Shown here one piece after another: positions 1 through 7,076 of a DNA stretch of 10,437 nt (positions are counted from its first letter, which is position 1; each line of letters starts with the position of its first letter). A model generated the notes under the pieces. It did not search any database and was not told the DNA's origin. It was given only the letters and a program-made list of their open reading frames with translations. The DNA lies in the NCBI GenBank assembly GCA_021824855.1, contig JAKAJX010000296.1, positions 1-10,437 of the forward strand, read 5' to 3'. The translations under genes and the position numbers were made by a program. Origin of the DNA: Bacteroidota bacterium. Its GTDB lineage: Bacteria > Bacteroidota > Bacteroidia > Chitinophagales > Chitinophagaceae.

Positions 1-1
1 T

Positions 2-715
2 TTTATTGGGGGGGCTGTTGCCTGCCTGCAACGAATTAAGCACCCCATTTCGGTGGCAAGAAGAGTGATGGAAAAAACACCTCATGTATTGTTAGTGGGC
101 GAAGGAGCTCAGCAATTTGCCCTATCGGAAGGATTTACTTTAGAAGAAAACATTTTAAGCGATGATGCCACAAAAGCCTATAAAAACTGGTTGAAAAAGA
201 GTGAGTATAAGCCTATAATTAATATAGAACATAACCAATCAACATTACCACCTCAAAAATTAGAAAATAATCAATGGAATCATGATACAATTGGCATGAT
301 TGCCTTGGACAGTCATGGTAACTTAAGCGGCTCTTGCACTACCAGCGGAATGGCATTTAAAATGCATGGCCGTGTTGGCGATTCGCCCATAATTGGTGCA
401 GGCCTATTTGTAGATAACGAAGTTGGTGCAGCCACATCAACAGGGCAAGGTGAAGATATTATACGAATTGCAGGTTCACATACCGTTGTTGAATTTATGC
501 GGCACGGAATGCACCCTCAATTAGCATGCAAAAAAGCAGTAGAACGTGCTGTAAAAGCTAAAGGAATTGAAAAAGCAAAAGAAATTCAAATAGGTTTTAT
601 TGCAATCAATAAAAAAGGTGAATACGGCGGATATGCGTTACAAAAAGGATTTAATTATGCCGTTTGCACAGCAGATAATTTTAATGAATTAATTAATAGT
701 AAATATGTATTATAA
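2..715 (+). CDS. aspG: N4-(beta-N-acetylglucosaminyl)-L-asparaginase (glycosylasparaginase), C-terminal part, cut by left window edge
   Basis: This Ntn-hydrolase cleaves the bond between asparagine and N-acetylglucosamine in N-linked glycoproteins, a late step in glycoprotein breakdown. The reading frame is open back to base 2 and reads GGAVACLQRIKHPISVARRV, a family-typical stretch. The GTG at 53 is therefore internal and the true start lies off the window; 237 residues are visible of a usual 320-340. The self-processing site is the HDT motif, with the Thr codon at 287-289. In this family that Thr becomes the N-terminal catalytic nucleophile of the beta chain after autocleavage. Substrate-pocket segments follow: CTTSGMA, HGRVGDSPIIGAG and ATSTGQGE. 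Any signal peptide would be outside the window. The stop codon overlaps the start of the downstream CutC gene by one base, so the two are probably cotranscribed. Identity is very secure. Confidence 0.95.
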   Translation, partial: FIGGAVACLQRIKHPISVARRVMEKTPHVLLVGEGAQQFALSEGFTLEENILSDDATKAYKNWLKKSEYKPIINIEHNQSTLPPQKLENNQWNHDTIGMIALDSHGNLSGSCTTSGMAFKMHGRVGDSPIIGAGLFVDNEVGAATSTGQGEDIIRIAGSHTVVEFMRHGMHPQLACKKAVERAVKAKGIEKAKEIQIGFIAINKKGEYGGYALQKGFNYAVCTADNFNELINSKYVL

Positions 716-1431
716 TGATTTTAGAAATTGCCGTATTTAATATTACATCAGCTATTATTGCAGCAAATGCAGGAGCCGACAGATTAGAAATATGCGAAAA
801 TTATGCAAATGGCGGAACAACACCCTCATTTGGCACTTTAAAAACCATCAAAGAAAAAATAAATATTCCTGCCTTTGTAATGATTTGTCCAAGAGCAGGC
901 GATTTTTTATACTCGAATGAAGAATTTGAAATTATTAAAAAAGATATCACCTTATGCAAAGAGTTAGGTTTTGATGGCATTGTATGTGGCATTCTATTAA
1001 AAGATGGCAGTATAGATATGAATAGAACAAGCAAGTTGGTAGAACTATCTTACCCTCTTCCATTTACATTTCATAGGGCTTTTGACAGATGCAAAGATCC
1101 TTTACAAGCTGTAGAAAATATTATTGAATGCGGATGCCGGCGTATTTTAACCAGCGGACAAGAACCTACTGCAATACACGGAAAAAATCTTATTAAACAA
1201 TTAATTGAACAAGCAAATAACAGAATAATTATTTTACCGGGAGGTGGATTAAGAAGTAACAATATTGCAACAATACAATCGTTTACCGGTGCTACAGAAT
1301 TTCATTCATCAGCAAAAAAAATAGTACCTACTGCTATGCAATATATTAATACAAAAATGGCCGATGATGTAGAAATAGTAAATGCCGATGCTGCTGAAAT
1401 ACAAAACATGAAAATAATACTACAGTCATAG
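715..1431 (+). CDS. cutC: CutC family protein (putative copper homeostasis, TIM barrel)
   Basis: This is a 238-residue protein of normal CutC length. Family blocks appear in order: GADRLEIC (20-27), GGTTPSFG (33-40), PRAGDFLYS (59-67), a G-x-V-x-G-x-L-x-x-DG-x-ID segment (88-101), TFHRAFD (118-124), RILTSGQ (143-149) and a late PGGG turn. CutC proteins are cytosolic TIM barrels historically linked to copper tolerance; their biochemical role is unsettled. Two features are odd. Cys58 stands where the family usually has Arg (IRPRGGDF-like motif), and there are seven cysteines in total (27, 58, 81, 91, 126, 139, 141). The ATG overlaps the aspG stop (TAATG) with no separate Shine-Dalgarno, which suggests translational coupling. 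Pairing with aspG hints at a role in glycan catabolism rather than copper, but that is inference. Confidence 0.93.
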   Translation: MILEIAVFNITSAIIAANAGADRLEICENYANGGTTPSFGTLKTIKEKINIPAFVMICPRAGDFLYSNEEFEIIKKDITLCKELGFDGIVCGILLKDGSIDMNRTSKLVELSYPLPFTFHRAFDRCKDPLQAVENIIECGCRRILTSGQEPTAIHGKNLIKQLIEQANNRIIILPGGGLRSNNIATIQSFTGATEFHSSAKKIVPTAMQYINTKMADDVEIVNADAAEIQNMKIILQS

Positions 1432-1481
1432 TTTAAAAAATGTTAACTTCTTGCTATCAATTACATTCCTACCAATAAGTG

Positions 1482-1511
1482 TTGTAGCATAAATAAGAAA
1501 CCTTAGTTTTG
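1482..1511 (+). promoter_or_regulatory. Bacteroidota-type promoter for mlaD-ostA
   Basis: A TTG at 1482-1484 is followed after 19 bases by TAGTTTTG at 1504-1511. This exactly matches the Bacteroidota -7 consensus TAnnTTTG, with the expected -33 spacing. The implied transcription start (about 1515) falls only about two bases before the ATG at 1517, so the mRNA would be nearly leaderless. The GTG at 1511, a possible alternative start, uses the last base of the -7 box and is therefore unlikely. Confidence 0.7.
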
Positions 1512-1516
1512 TGTAT

Positions 1517-2512
1517 ATGAAGATTTCGAATGAAACAAAAGTAGGTGCTTTAACAGCTATTGCAATTACGTTACTAATATTAGGATTTAACTTTTTAAAA
1601 GGTAAAAGCTTTTTAAAAACAGGGTATTTTTTTTATGCCAAATACCCCGATGCCAAAAATTTAATGGTATCGAATCCGGTTTTTATTAATGGCTACCGTA
1701 TAGGCAATGTATTTGAAATAGAAAATGAGGATAACCTAAAAAATATTATTGTAACTATTAAACTCAATAAAATGTATCAAGTGCCTAATAATTCAACGGC
1801 ATTTGTAAAAGAAAACCCACTTAACACAAGTAGTATTGAGATAAATTTAGGCGATAGCAAAACAATGCTTAACAATGGCGATACCATAAATACTATTAAT
1901 TCTGAAAGTTTATTGGGCAGTATTACCAATCAGCTTTCTCCATTAAGCGATCAACTAAAAAATACTTTAACCTCTTTAAATGCTGTTTTAAAAGATGTTA
2001 GTAGCATTTTCGATCCTTCAACTAAAAATAATTTGCAACAAATAATAACTAACGTTCAAAAAACAACTGAAAATTTACAAAATACTTCTATTCGATTAGA
2101 AGCCTTATTAGATAAAGAAAATGGCAGCATTACACAATCGCTAAACAATGTAAACAGCTTTACAAAAAACTTATCAGACAATAACGAAAAAATTAATGCC
2201 ACTTTAAGTAATATACAAACAACTTCAGAAAAATTATCAAAGGCTGATATTGAAGGAGCAGTAGCTGAACTAAAAAAAGCAGCCACCGAATTAAATAGCA
2301 CTATTGCAAAAATCAATTCATCACAAGGATCATTAGGTTTATTAGTAAATGATAAAACATTGTACAATAATTTAAATAACACAGTGAGAAGTGCTAATAT
2401 ATTAATGGATGATTTACGAACTCATCCTAAACGATATGTACACATTTCTGTTTTTGGCAGAAAAGATAAAACAGCACCTTTAACCGAGCCTATCGATTCA
2501 ATTAAGCATTAG
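1517..2512 (+). CDS. MlaD/MCE-domain lipid-transport protein
   Basis: The protein has 331 residues from the ATG at 1517, chosen over the GTG at 1511 because the latter lies in the promoter and the MKISNETKVG start is typical. A single N-terminal membrane anchor spans about residues 9-27. An MCE domain (about 35-115) includes the PVFINGYRIGNV strand region. A long helical, Asn/Ser/Thr/Leu-rich segment (about 125-290) is likely to form a coiled coil or helical barrel. The C-terminal block GSLGLLVNDKTLYNNLNN followed by PKRYVHISVFGRK is characteristic of Bacteroidota MCE proteins. MCE proteins are the periplasmic substrate-binding part of Mla-type phospholipid transporters and normally work with an MlaE permease and MlaF ATPase, neither of which is in the window. 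The next gene, an OstA-like protein, starts two bases after the stop, so both are probably one operon for envelope lipid handling. The exact lipid is unknown. Confidence 0.92.
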   Translation: MKISNETKVGALTAIAITLLILGFNFLKGKSFLKTGYFFYAKYPDAKNLMVSNPVFINGYRIGNVFEIENEDNLKNIIVTIKLNKMYQVPNNSTAFVKENPLNTSSIEINLGDSKTMLNNGDTINTINSESLLGSITNQLSPLSDQLKNTLTSLNAVLKDVSSIFDPSTKNNLQQIITNVQKTTENLQNTSIRLEALLDKENGSITQSLNNVNSFTKNLSDNNEKINATLSNIQTTSEKLSKADIEGAVAELKKAATELNSTIAKINSSQGSLGLLVNDKTLYNNLNNTVRSANILMDDLRTHPKRYVHISVFGRKDKTAPLTEPIDSIKH

Positions 2513-2514
2513 TA

Positions 2515-4137
2515 ATGATGCGTACTTCAGCCTTATTCATACTATTATTTTTATTGGCTTGTAAATCTGTTTTCAGTCAACGCAATGTCGATTCTGTTAG
2601 TGAAGGAAAAATTATTACTATTAAAAGTGCCGATAAATATATTTACCAAGATAAAGATAGTTTAGGAAAATTTGTTTCATTGGTAGGACATGCATTTGTT
2701 GAACAAGGACATACTAAATTTTATGGCGATAGTATTGTACTTAACCAAAAAGAAAACTTTCTAGAAGCGTTTGGTAATATTCATATCAACGATGCAGACA
2801 GTGTTCACACATATTCTCAATACTTAAAATATTTAGGCAAAGAAAAAAAGGCATACCTCAATAAAAATGTTATTCTTAAAGATGGAAAAGGCGTTATAAC
2901 TACAAACGATTTGGAATATGACACGCAATTTAAAATTGGCAAATATTTTAATGGTGGAAAGCTTATTAACGGCAAAACAGTTTTAACCAGCTTAGAAGGA
3001 TATTATTATGGCGGAACTAAAGATGTTTATTTTAAAAAAGGAGTTGTTCTAAAAAATCCGGAGTACATTATTTATACCGATACATTGCTTTATAATATTG
3101 ATTCGGACAGAACTACTTTTGTTTGTCCTACAACCATTTATAATGGCAAAAGAATTATTAAAACACAAGACGGTGTTTATGAATTAAAAAGAAAAAAAGG
3201 AAACTTTTCGAAACGCCCTTTTATTGATGATAGCACCTACACTTTTACATCCGATCAAATGGCTTTTGATGATAGTACCGGATTAGGCGAGTTTCAGGGA
3301 AATGCTGTATACAGAAGTAAAGATTCGGTTGGAGGATATGATATTATTGCCAACAATATAAAAACCAATAAAAAAACAAATGCTTTTTTAGCAACAGAAA
3401 AACCCATTCTATTTATTAAACAACCAGGCGATACTATTTATATATCGGCTGATACACTTTATTCTGCCAAAGTATCCGATTTAAAAAAAATAAAGTACGT
3501 CCCCTCTATTCGAGATTCTTCCACTAAAATCAGCGATTCAATTGCTACCGCTACAATAGATAGTACACACGATCGTTTTTTTGAAGCTTATTATCATGTA
3601 AAAATTTATTCCGATTCCTTGCAGGCATTAGGCGATAGTTTATTTTATTCTTTAGCAGATTCAACTTTCCGTTTATTTAAAGACCCTGTAGCATGGGCAA
3701 AAGAAAATCAAATTACCGGCGATACCATTTACCTTTTTCTTCAAAATAAAAAGCCTGAAAGAATGAATGTATTTGAGAATGCATTGGTAATAAGCAAAGA
3801 AGGCGGAGATTATTTTAACCAGGTAAAAGGGAATGTGCTAAATGCGTATTTTAAAGATGGAAAAATTTATTATATGCATACCAAAGGTAGTCCGGCGGAA
3901 AATATTTATTATGCTTTAGATGATAATAAAAAATTTGTAGGCGTTAATAAATCTTCGAGCGATGTAATTGAAGCTTATTTTGAAGATGGAAAACCACAAC
4001 GAATAAAATTTATTAATAACCTTGAAGGTACTATGTATCCTATGAAACAAGTAAATCATAAGGATATTAGGGTAAGAAAATTTAAGTGGTTGGATGATAA
4101 AAGACCCAAATCGAAGTTGGATATTTTCCTTAACTAA
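2515..4137 (+). CDS. OstA/LptA-like periplasmic protein
   Basis: This 540-residue exported protein begins with a signal peptide: positive N-terminus, hydrophobic residues 6-15, then ACKSVFSQ. Cleavage could be by signal peptidase I after VFS (21/22). The LLAC at 13-16 also resembles a weak lipobox, so lipidation at Cys16 is possible. The mature part is a series of beta-rich repeats of the OstA type, each carrying a D-(S/T)-(I/L)-like turn and an aromatic-rich strand: FYGDSIVLN (69-77) followed by AFGNIHIND, TNDLEYD, YTDTLLYN, TSDQMAFDD followed by EFQGNAVY, SADTLYS, LGDSLFYS and GDTIYLFL. E. coli LptA is under 200 residues, so this is a much longer relative, but that length is normal for Bacteroidota OstA-like proteins. 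The family bridges inner and outer membranes for lipopolysaccharide transport, and a similar role is inferred here. An alternative ATG lies at 2518. It directly follows the MCE gene with a two-base gap, which supports coexpression. Confidence 0.88.
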   Translation: MMRTSALFILLFLLACKSVFSQRNVDSVSEGKIITIKSADKYIYQDKDSLGKFVSLVGHAFVEQGHTKFYGDSIVLNQKENFLEAFGNIHINDADSVHTYSQYLKYLGKEKKAYLNKNVILKDGKGVITTNDLEYDTQFKIGKYFNGGKLINGKTVLTSLEGYYYGGTKDVYFKKGVVLKNPEYIIYTDTLLYNIDSDRTTFVCPTTIYNGKRIIKTQDGVYELKRKKGNFSKRPFIDDSTYTFTSDQMAFDDSTGLGEFQGNAVYRSKDSVGGYDIIANNIKTNKKTNAFLATEKPILFIKQPGDTIYISADTLYSAKVSDLKKIKYVPSIRDSSTKISDSIATATIDSTHDRFFEAYYHVKIYSDSLQALGDSLFYSLADSTFRLFKDPVAWAKENQITGDTIYLFLQNKKPERMNVFENALVISKEGGDYFNQVKGNVLNAYFKDGKIYYMHTKGSPAENIYYALDDNKKFVGVNKSSSDVIEAYFEDGKPQRIKFINNLEGTMYPMKQVNHKDIRVRKFKWLDDKRPKSKLDIFLN

Positions 4138-4578
4138 AAAAAATAGGTCGCCTTATGTAGAAACACATTGCGACCATTTCCTGTACTCCTATTTTATAAA
4201 TCCTCACTAAAACATTTTTTATGCTATTTTAATATTCAAATTAATGATGGACATAAGTATTAATGCCATGCAAAATGTTATCATGAAATGGGTAATATCT
4301 ATTACTCTTTTGTCATTAATTGGTTTCATAGGTAAAATTTTTAAGTAGAATAATTTCGTTTAGTTCACTATCCTATTGAATAATCTTTTACAGAATAACA
4401 AACTTATTGGGTTTATTGAAAATTGTATGCCAAAAGAAAAAGCATTGATTATCATCACATTAAAATATTTGTACGTAAAAATAGATTCCCATAAATAGCA
4501 TTTTTTCTATTTTTCGGAACAAATAAATAGTTTTCCGTATAAAGGAATTTAATTAATTTTAGTGCAACCTATTGCCTT
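4138..4578. other. 441-bp intergenic region, no convincing gene
   Basis: This is the longest gene-free stretch in the window. It begins with a hairpin after the OstA-like gene (4146-4175). Two short open frames, 4244-4348 (34 codons, hydrophobic) and 4376-4498 (TTG start, 40 codons), lack a clear ribosome site or promoter and are not called as genes. From 4491 to 4537 there is a cluster of small repeats: ATAAATAG at 4491-4498 and again at 4523-4530, an inverted copy CTATTT at 4507-4512, and a CGGAA/TTCCG dyad (4515-4519/4533-4537). A TAATTTTA at 4554-4561 resembles a -7 box with one mismatch (last base A, not G) and has no clear -33, so the promoter of the response regulator is only tentative. 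Confidence 0.6.
4146..4175 (+). terminator. Possible hairpin terminator after the OstA-like gene
   Basis: GGTCGC (4146-4151) and GCGACC (4170-4175) form a perfect six-base stem. An inner ATGT/ACAT pair (4155-4158/4165-4168) closes a hexaloop. The stem is unusually GC-rich for this AT-rich region and sits 8 bases after the OstA-like stop. The downstream tract is only moderately T-rich (ATTTCCTGTACTCCTATTTTAT), so efficiency is uncertain. It could instead be an mRNA 3'-end stabiliser. Confidence 0.45.
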
Positions 4579-5940
4579 ATGAAAAACAACAACCAGCTTA
4601 AAGTATTTATTTTAGATGATGACCGTTGGTATGGAACTATGCTTGAGCATTTTTTATCGCTCAACCCTTCTTTTCAAATTAAAAGATTTGAAAACACCAA
4701 AGACTTCTTTCAGTCTCTTCACGAATTACCCGATATAATTACATTAGATTATACCCTTCCGGATACTGACGGTGGTAAAGTTTTAAAAAAAATAAAAAAT
4801 CAATATCCCGATTTGGCTGTAATAATTATTTCGGGACAAGAAGATATTGCTACAGCAGTAAGTTTATTAAAAGAAGGAGCTTTCGATTATATTGTGAAAG
4901 ATGAAGATACCAATAATCGTTTATGGAGTTCTATACAGCATTTACAAGAAATTTCAACCCTAAAAAAAGAAGTTGATACTCTTAAAACCGAACTAAAAAA
5001 ACAATACGATTTTTCGAAAACATTTATAGGCCAAAGCGATGTAATTAAAAAAGTATTTTCTTTAATTGAAAAAGCGGCACAAACTAATATTACAGTTTCA
5101 ATAACCGGAGAAACTGGTACAGGTAAAGAAATGGTAGCCAAAGCAATTCATTATAATTCTACTCGCTCTAAAATGCCTTTTGTTGCAATTAATGTTGCTG
5201 CAATTCCAAAAGAATTATTAGAAAGCGAACTCTTTGGGCATGAAAAAGGTGCATTTACAGGAGCCGCAGGTAAACGCTTGGGAAAATTTGAAGAAGCCCA
5301 TAAAGGAACTATTTTTTTAGATGAAATTGGCGAAATGGATATAGTATTACAAGCCAAACTTTTACGCGTATTACAAGAAAGAGAAATTACCAGAATTGGC
5401 GGAAATGGTACAACTCCCATAGATGTTAGAATTATTGTTGCTACACACAGAAACTTACAGGAATTAGTTAAAACAAACCAGTTCAGACAAGATTTGTATT
5501 ATAGATTATTAGGTCTGCCTATTGAATTGCCTCCACTTAGAGAAAGAGGGAACGATATAATAATTATGGCTAAAAATTTTATTGAGAATTTTTCTAAAGA
5601 AAATAAATTATCCATCAAACCACTTTCGGCCAATGCACAAAAAAAATTGTTAGCCTACCATTTTCCCGGCAACGTACGCGAATTAAAATCATTAATGGAA
5701 TTAGCAGCAGTATTAGCCAATGGAACAACTATTGAGGAGCAAGATATAATGATAGAATCATCTCAAACATTAGAAAATTTTTTGAACAAAGAAGTTACTT
5801 TAAAGGAATACGAAATTCAAATTATTCAACATTATTTAGATAAATATCAATCGGATGTTTTACAAGTAGCAAAGGTGTTAGATATTGGAAAATCTACCAT
5901 TTATAAAATGATTCAAAATAAGGAAGTAATTCAAAAATAG
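4579..5940 (+). CDS. NtrC-family sigma-54-dependent response regulator
   Basis: This 453-residue protein has the full three-domain layout. The receiver domain (about 7-120) has acidic residues Asp13/14/15, phosphoacceptor Asp57 (LDYTLP), Ser85 and Lys107. The AAA+ sigma-54 interaction domain (about 148-375) has Walker A GETGTGKE (177-184, Lys183), the sigma-54-contacting GAFTGA loop (224-229), Walker B FLDE (246-249), the FRQDLYYRL arginine-finger region (302-310) and FPGNVREL (362-369). The C-terminal Fis-type helix-turn-helix is at about 425-447 (VLQVAKVLDIGKSTIYKMI). All key residues are intact, so it should be a phosphorylation-gated ATPase that remodels RNA polymerase-sigma-54. No histidine kinase is adjacent, so partner and regulon are unknown. 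The upstream region has a repeat cluster that could be an autoregulatory operator. The gene ends in a strong terminator shared with etfA. Confidence 0.96.
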   Translation: MKNNNQLKVFILDDDRWYGTMLEHFLSLNPSFQIKRFENTKDFFQSLHELPDIITLDYTLPDTDGGKVLKKIKNQYPDLAVIIISGQEDIATAVSLLKEGAFDYIVKDEDTNNRLWSSIQHLQEISTLKKEVDTLKTELKKQYDFSKTFIGQSDVIKKVFSLIEKAAQTNITVSITGETGTGKEMVAKAIHYNSTRSKMPFVAINVAAIPKELLESELFGHEKGAFTGAAGKRLGKFEEAHKGTIFLDEIGEMDIVLQAKLLRVLQEREITRIGGNGTTPIDVRIIVATHRNLQELVKTNQFRQDLYYRLLGLPIELPPLRERGNDIIIMAKNFIENFSKENKLSIKPLSANAQKKLLAYHFPGNVRELKSLMELAAVLANGTTIEEQDIMIESSQTLENFLNKEVTLKEYEIQIIQHYLDKYQSDVLQVAKVLDIGKSTIYKMIQNKEVIQK

Positions 5941-5988
5941 ATACGCAAAACAACTCAACGGTTTTTGCTACAAAAAATATTTTTTCAT

Positions 5989-6024
5989 AAGAAAATCCCA
6001 TTCAGTGTTGAGTGGGATTTTCTT
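5989..6024. terminator. Bidirectional intrinsic terminator between the response regulator and etfA
   Basis: GAAAATCCCA (5991-6000) pairs perfectly with TGGGATTTTC (6013-6022). The stem extends inward (TTCA/TGAG, one T-G wobble) to a four-base GTGT loop and outward by two A-T pairs, giving about 16 bp. T-rich sequence follows the stem on both strands. It lies between convergent gene ends at 5940 and 6051, so it can stop transcription from both sides. Confidence 0.88.
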
Positions 6025-6050
6025 GTTGTTTAACTTCTTTAAAAAATATC

Positions 6051-7010
6051 TTATCCTTTTAACTTTTTAATTTCAGCAGTTAGTTGCGGAACAACTTCAA
6101 AAGCATCTCCTACAATGCCATAATCGGCAGCTTTAAAAAATGGAGCTTCCGGATCTTTATTAATAACAACTATTGTTTTACTTCTATTTACACCGGCTAA
6201 ATGCTGAATAGCACCACTAATGCCAATAGCTATGTATAAATTAGGAGCTATTTGAAAACCTGTTTGTCCAACATGCTCATGATGCGGTCTCCAATGTGTA
6301 TCTGCCACCGGCCTACTGCAAGCAGTTGCTGCATGTAGTACTTTTGCTAAATCTTCTACAATTCCCCAATTTTCAGGTCCTTTTAAACCACGTCCACCAC
6401 TTACTACTATTTCGGCTTCAGTTAAAGGAACTTCGCCACTAATTTTATTTACCGAAACTATTTTTACTTTGGCTTCTTTTGGTTTAATACTCAACAATTC
6501 AACCGTTGCAGTTCCTTCAGTTGGTACAACAGAATAACTGTTGGGATTTAATGCAATTATTTTAATAGCAGAATGTATTGCTACATTAGCAAATGCTTTA
6601 TTACTAAAAACAGATTTTTTAACTACAAAACCATTGGACGTATCGGGTAATGCAATGGCACCGGTAACTAATCCGGCTTTAAGTAGTACAGATACTCTTC
6701 CAGCAACGGCTTTACCTGTTTGGTTTTGAGCTACAACAATTACAGTAGCATTAAGCAGTTGAGCACTTTCTGCAATTACTTGTGCATACACTTGTGCATC
6801 AAATGCATTTAAAGTTTCATCAGCTACTTGAAAAATTTTGCTTACACCATATTTACCCAAATCGCTTAAATTATTGGTAACTGTACCTAAAAGTAGTGCT
6901 TGTGCAGATACATTTAATTGTTGTGCAACAGCAGCTCCATAACTTAATGCTTCGAAAGAAGATTTCTTTATTTGTCCTTCAGAATGATCAATTAATATTA
7001 GAACTGACAT
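6051..7010 (-). CDS. etfA: Electron transfer flavoprotein alpha subunit
   Basis: This is a 319-residue FAD-binding large subunit of ETF, which accepts electrons from flavin dehydrogenases such as acyl-CoA dehydrogenases and passes them to the quinone pool. The N-terminal half is the usual variable nucleotide-fold domain. The C-terminal FAD domain is well conserved: VSGGRGL (203-209), CSRPVAD (231-237, where many homologues have GASRAAVD), VGQTG (247-251), GISGAIQH (263-270), NKD (284-286) and ADYGIVGD (295-302). The start MSVLILIDHSEG is the expected family N-terminus. It follows etfB on the same strand across a 66-bp AT-rich gap. No ETF dehydrogenase or ETF-quinone oxidoreductase lies in the window. 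Confidence 0.97.
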   Translation of the reverse strand: MSVLILIDHSEGQIKKSSFEALSYGAAVAQQLNVSAQALLLGTVTNNLSDLGKYGVSKIFQVADETLNAFDAQVYAQVIAESAQLLNATVIVVAQNQTGKAVAGRVSVLLKAGLVTGAIALPDTSNGFVVKKSVFSNKAFANVAIHSAIKIIALNPNSYSVVPTEGTATVELLSIKPKEAKVKIVSVNKISGEVPLTEAEIVVSGGRGLKGPENWGIVEDLAKVLHAATACSRPVADTHWRPHHEHVGQTGFQIAPNLYIAIGISGAIQHLAGVNRSKTIVVINKDPEAPFFKAADYGIVGDAFEVVPQLTAEIKKLKG

Positions 7011-7076
7011 ATTAATAATTTGAAAATTTAATAATTCGATTATTTGAACGATTTAAAAAATAGCTTTTAAAAATAA
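7011..7076. repeat. Short degenerate AT-rich repeats between etfB and etfA
   Basis: On the plus strand TAATAATTTGA (7013-7023) recurs as TAATAATTCGA (7029-7039), and a third partial copy TTATTTGA lies at 7040-7047. AATAAT (7030-7035) and ATTATT (7039-7044) can form a small hairpin with a TCG loop. The gap is long for a two-gene operon and has no coding potential. No -7 box is seen here, so etfA probably depends on the etfB promoter. Confidence 0.4.

Noticed and set aside
4376..4498. 40-codon open frame from a TTG in the intergenic region
   Set aside because: It has no ribosome site, no promoter and no recognisable motif; its length is within chance expectation.
4562..4576. Minus-strand GGCAATAGGTTGCA resembling a sigma-54 -24/-12 promoter
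   Set aside because: The spacing from GG to GC is one base short of the strict 12 required, and it points away from the response regulator into non-coding DNA.
6541..6729. Plus-strand open frame inside etfA
   Set aside because: It is antisense to a strongly conserved gene and has no family character of its own.
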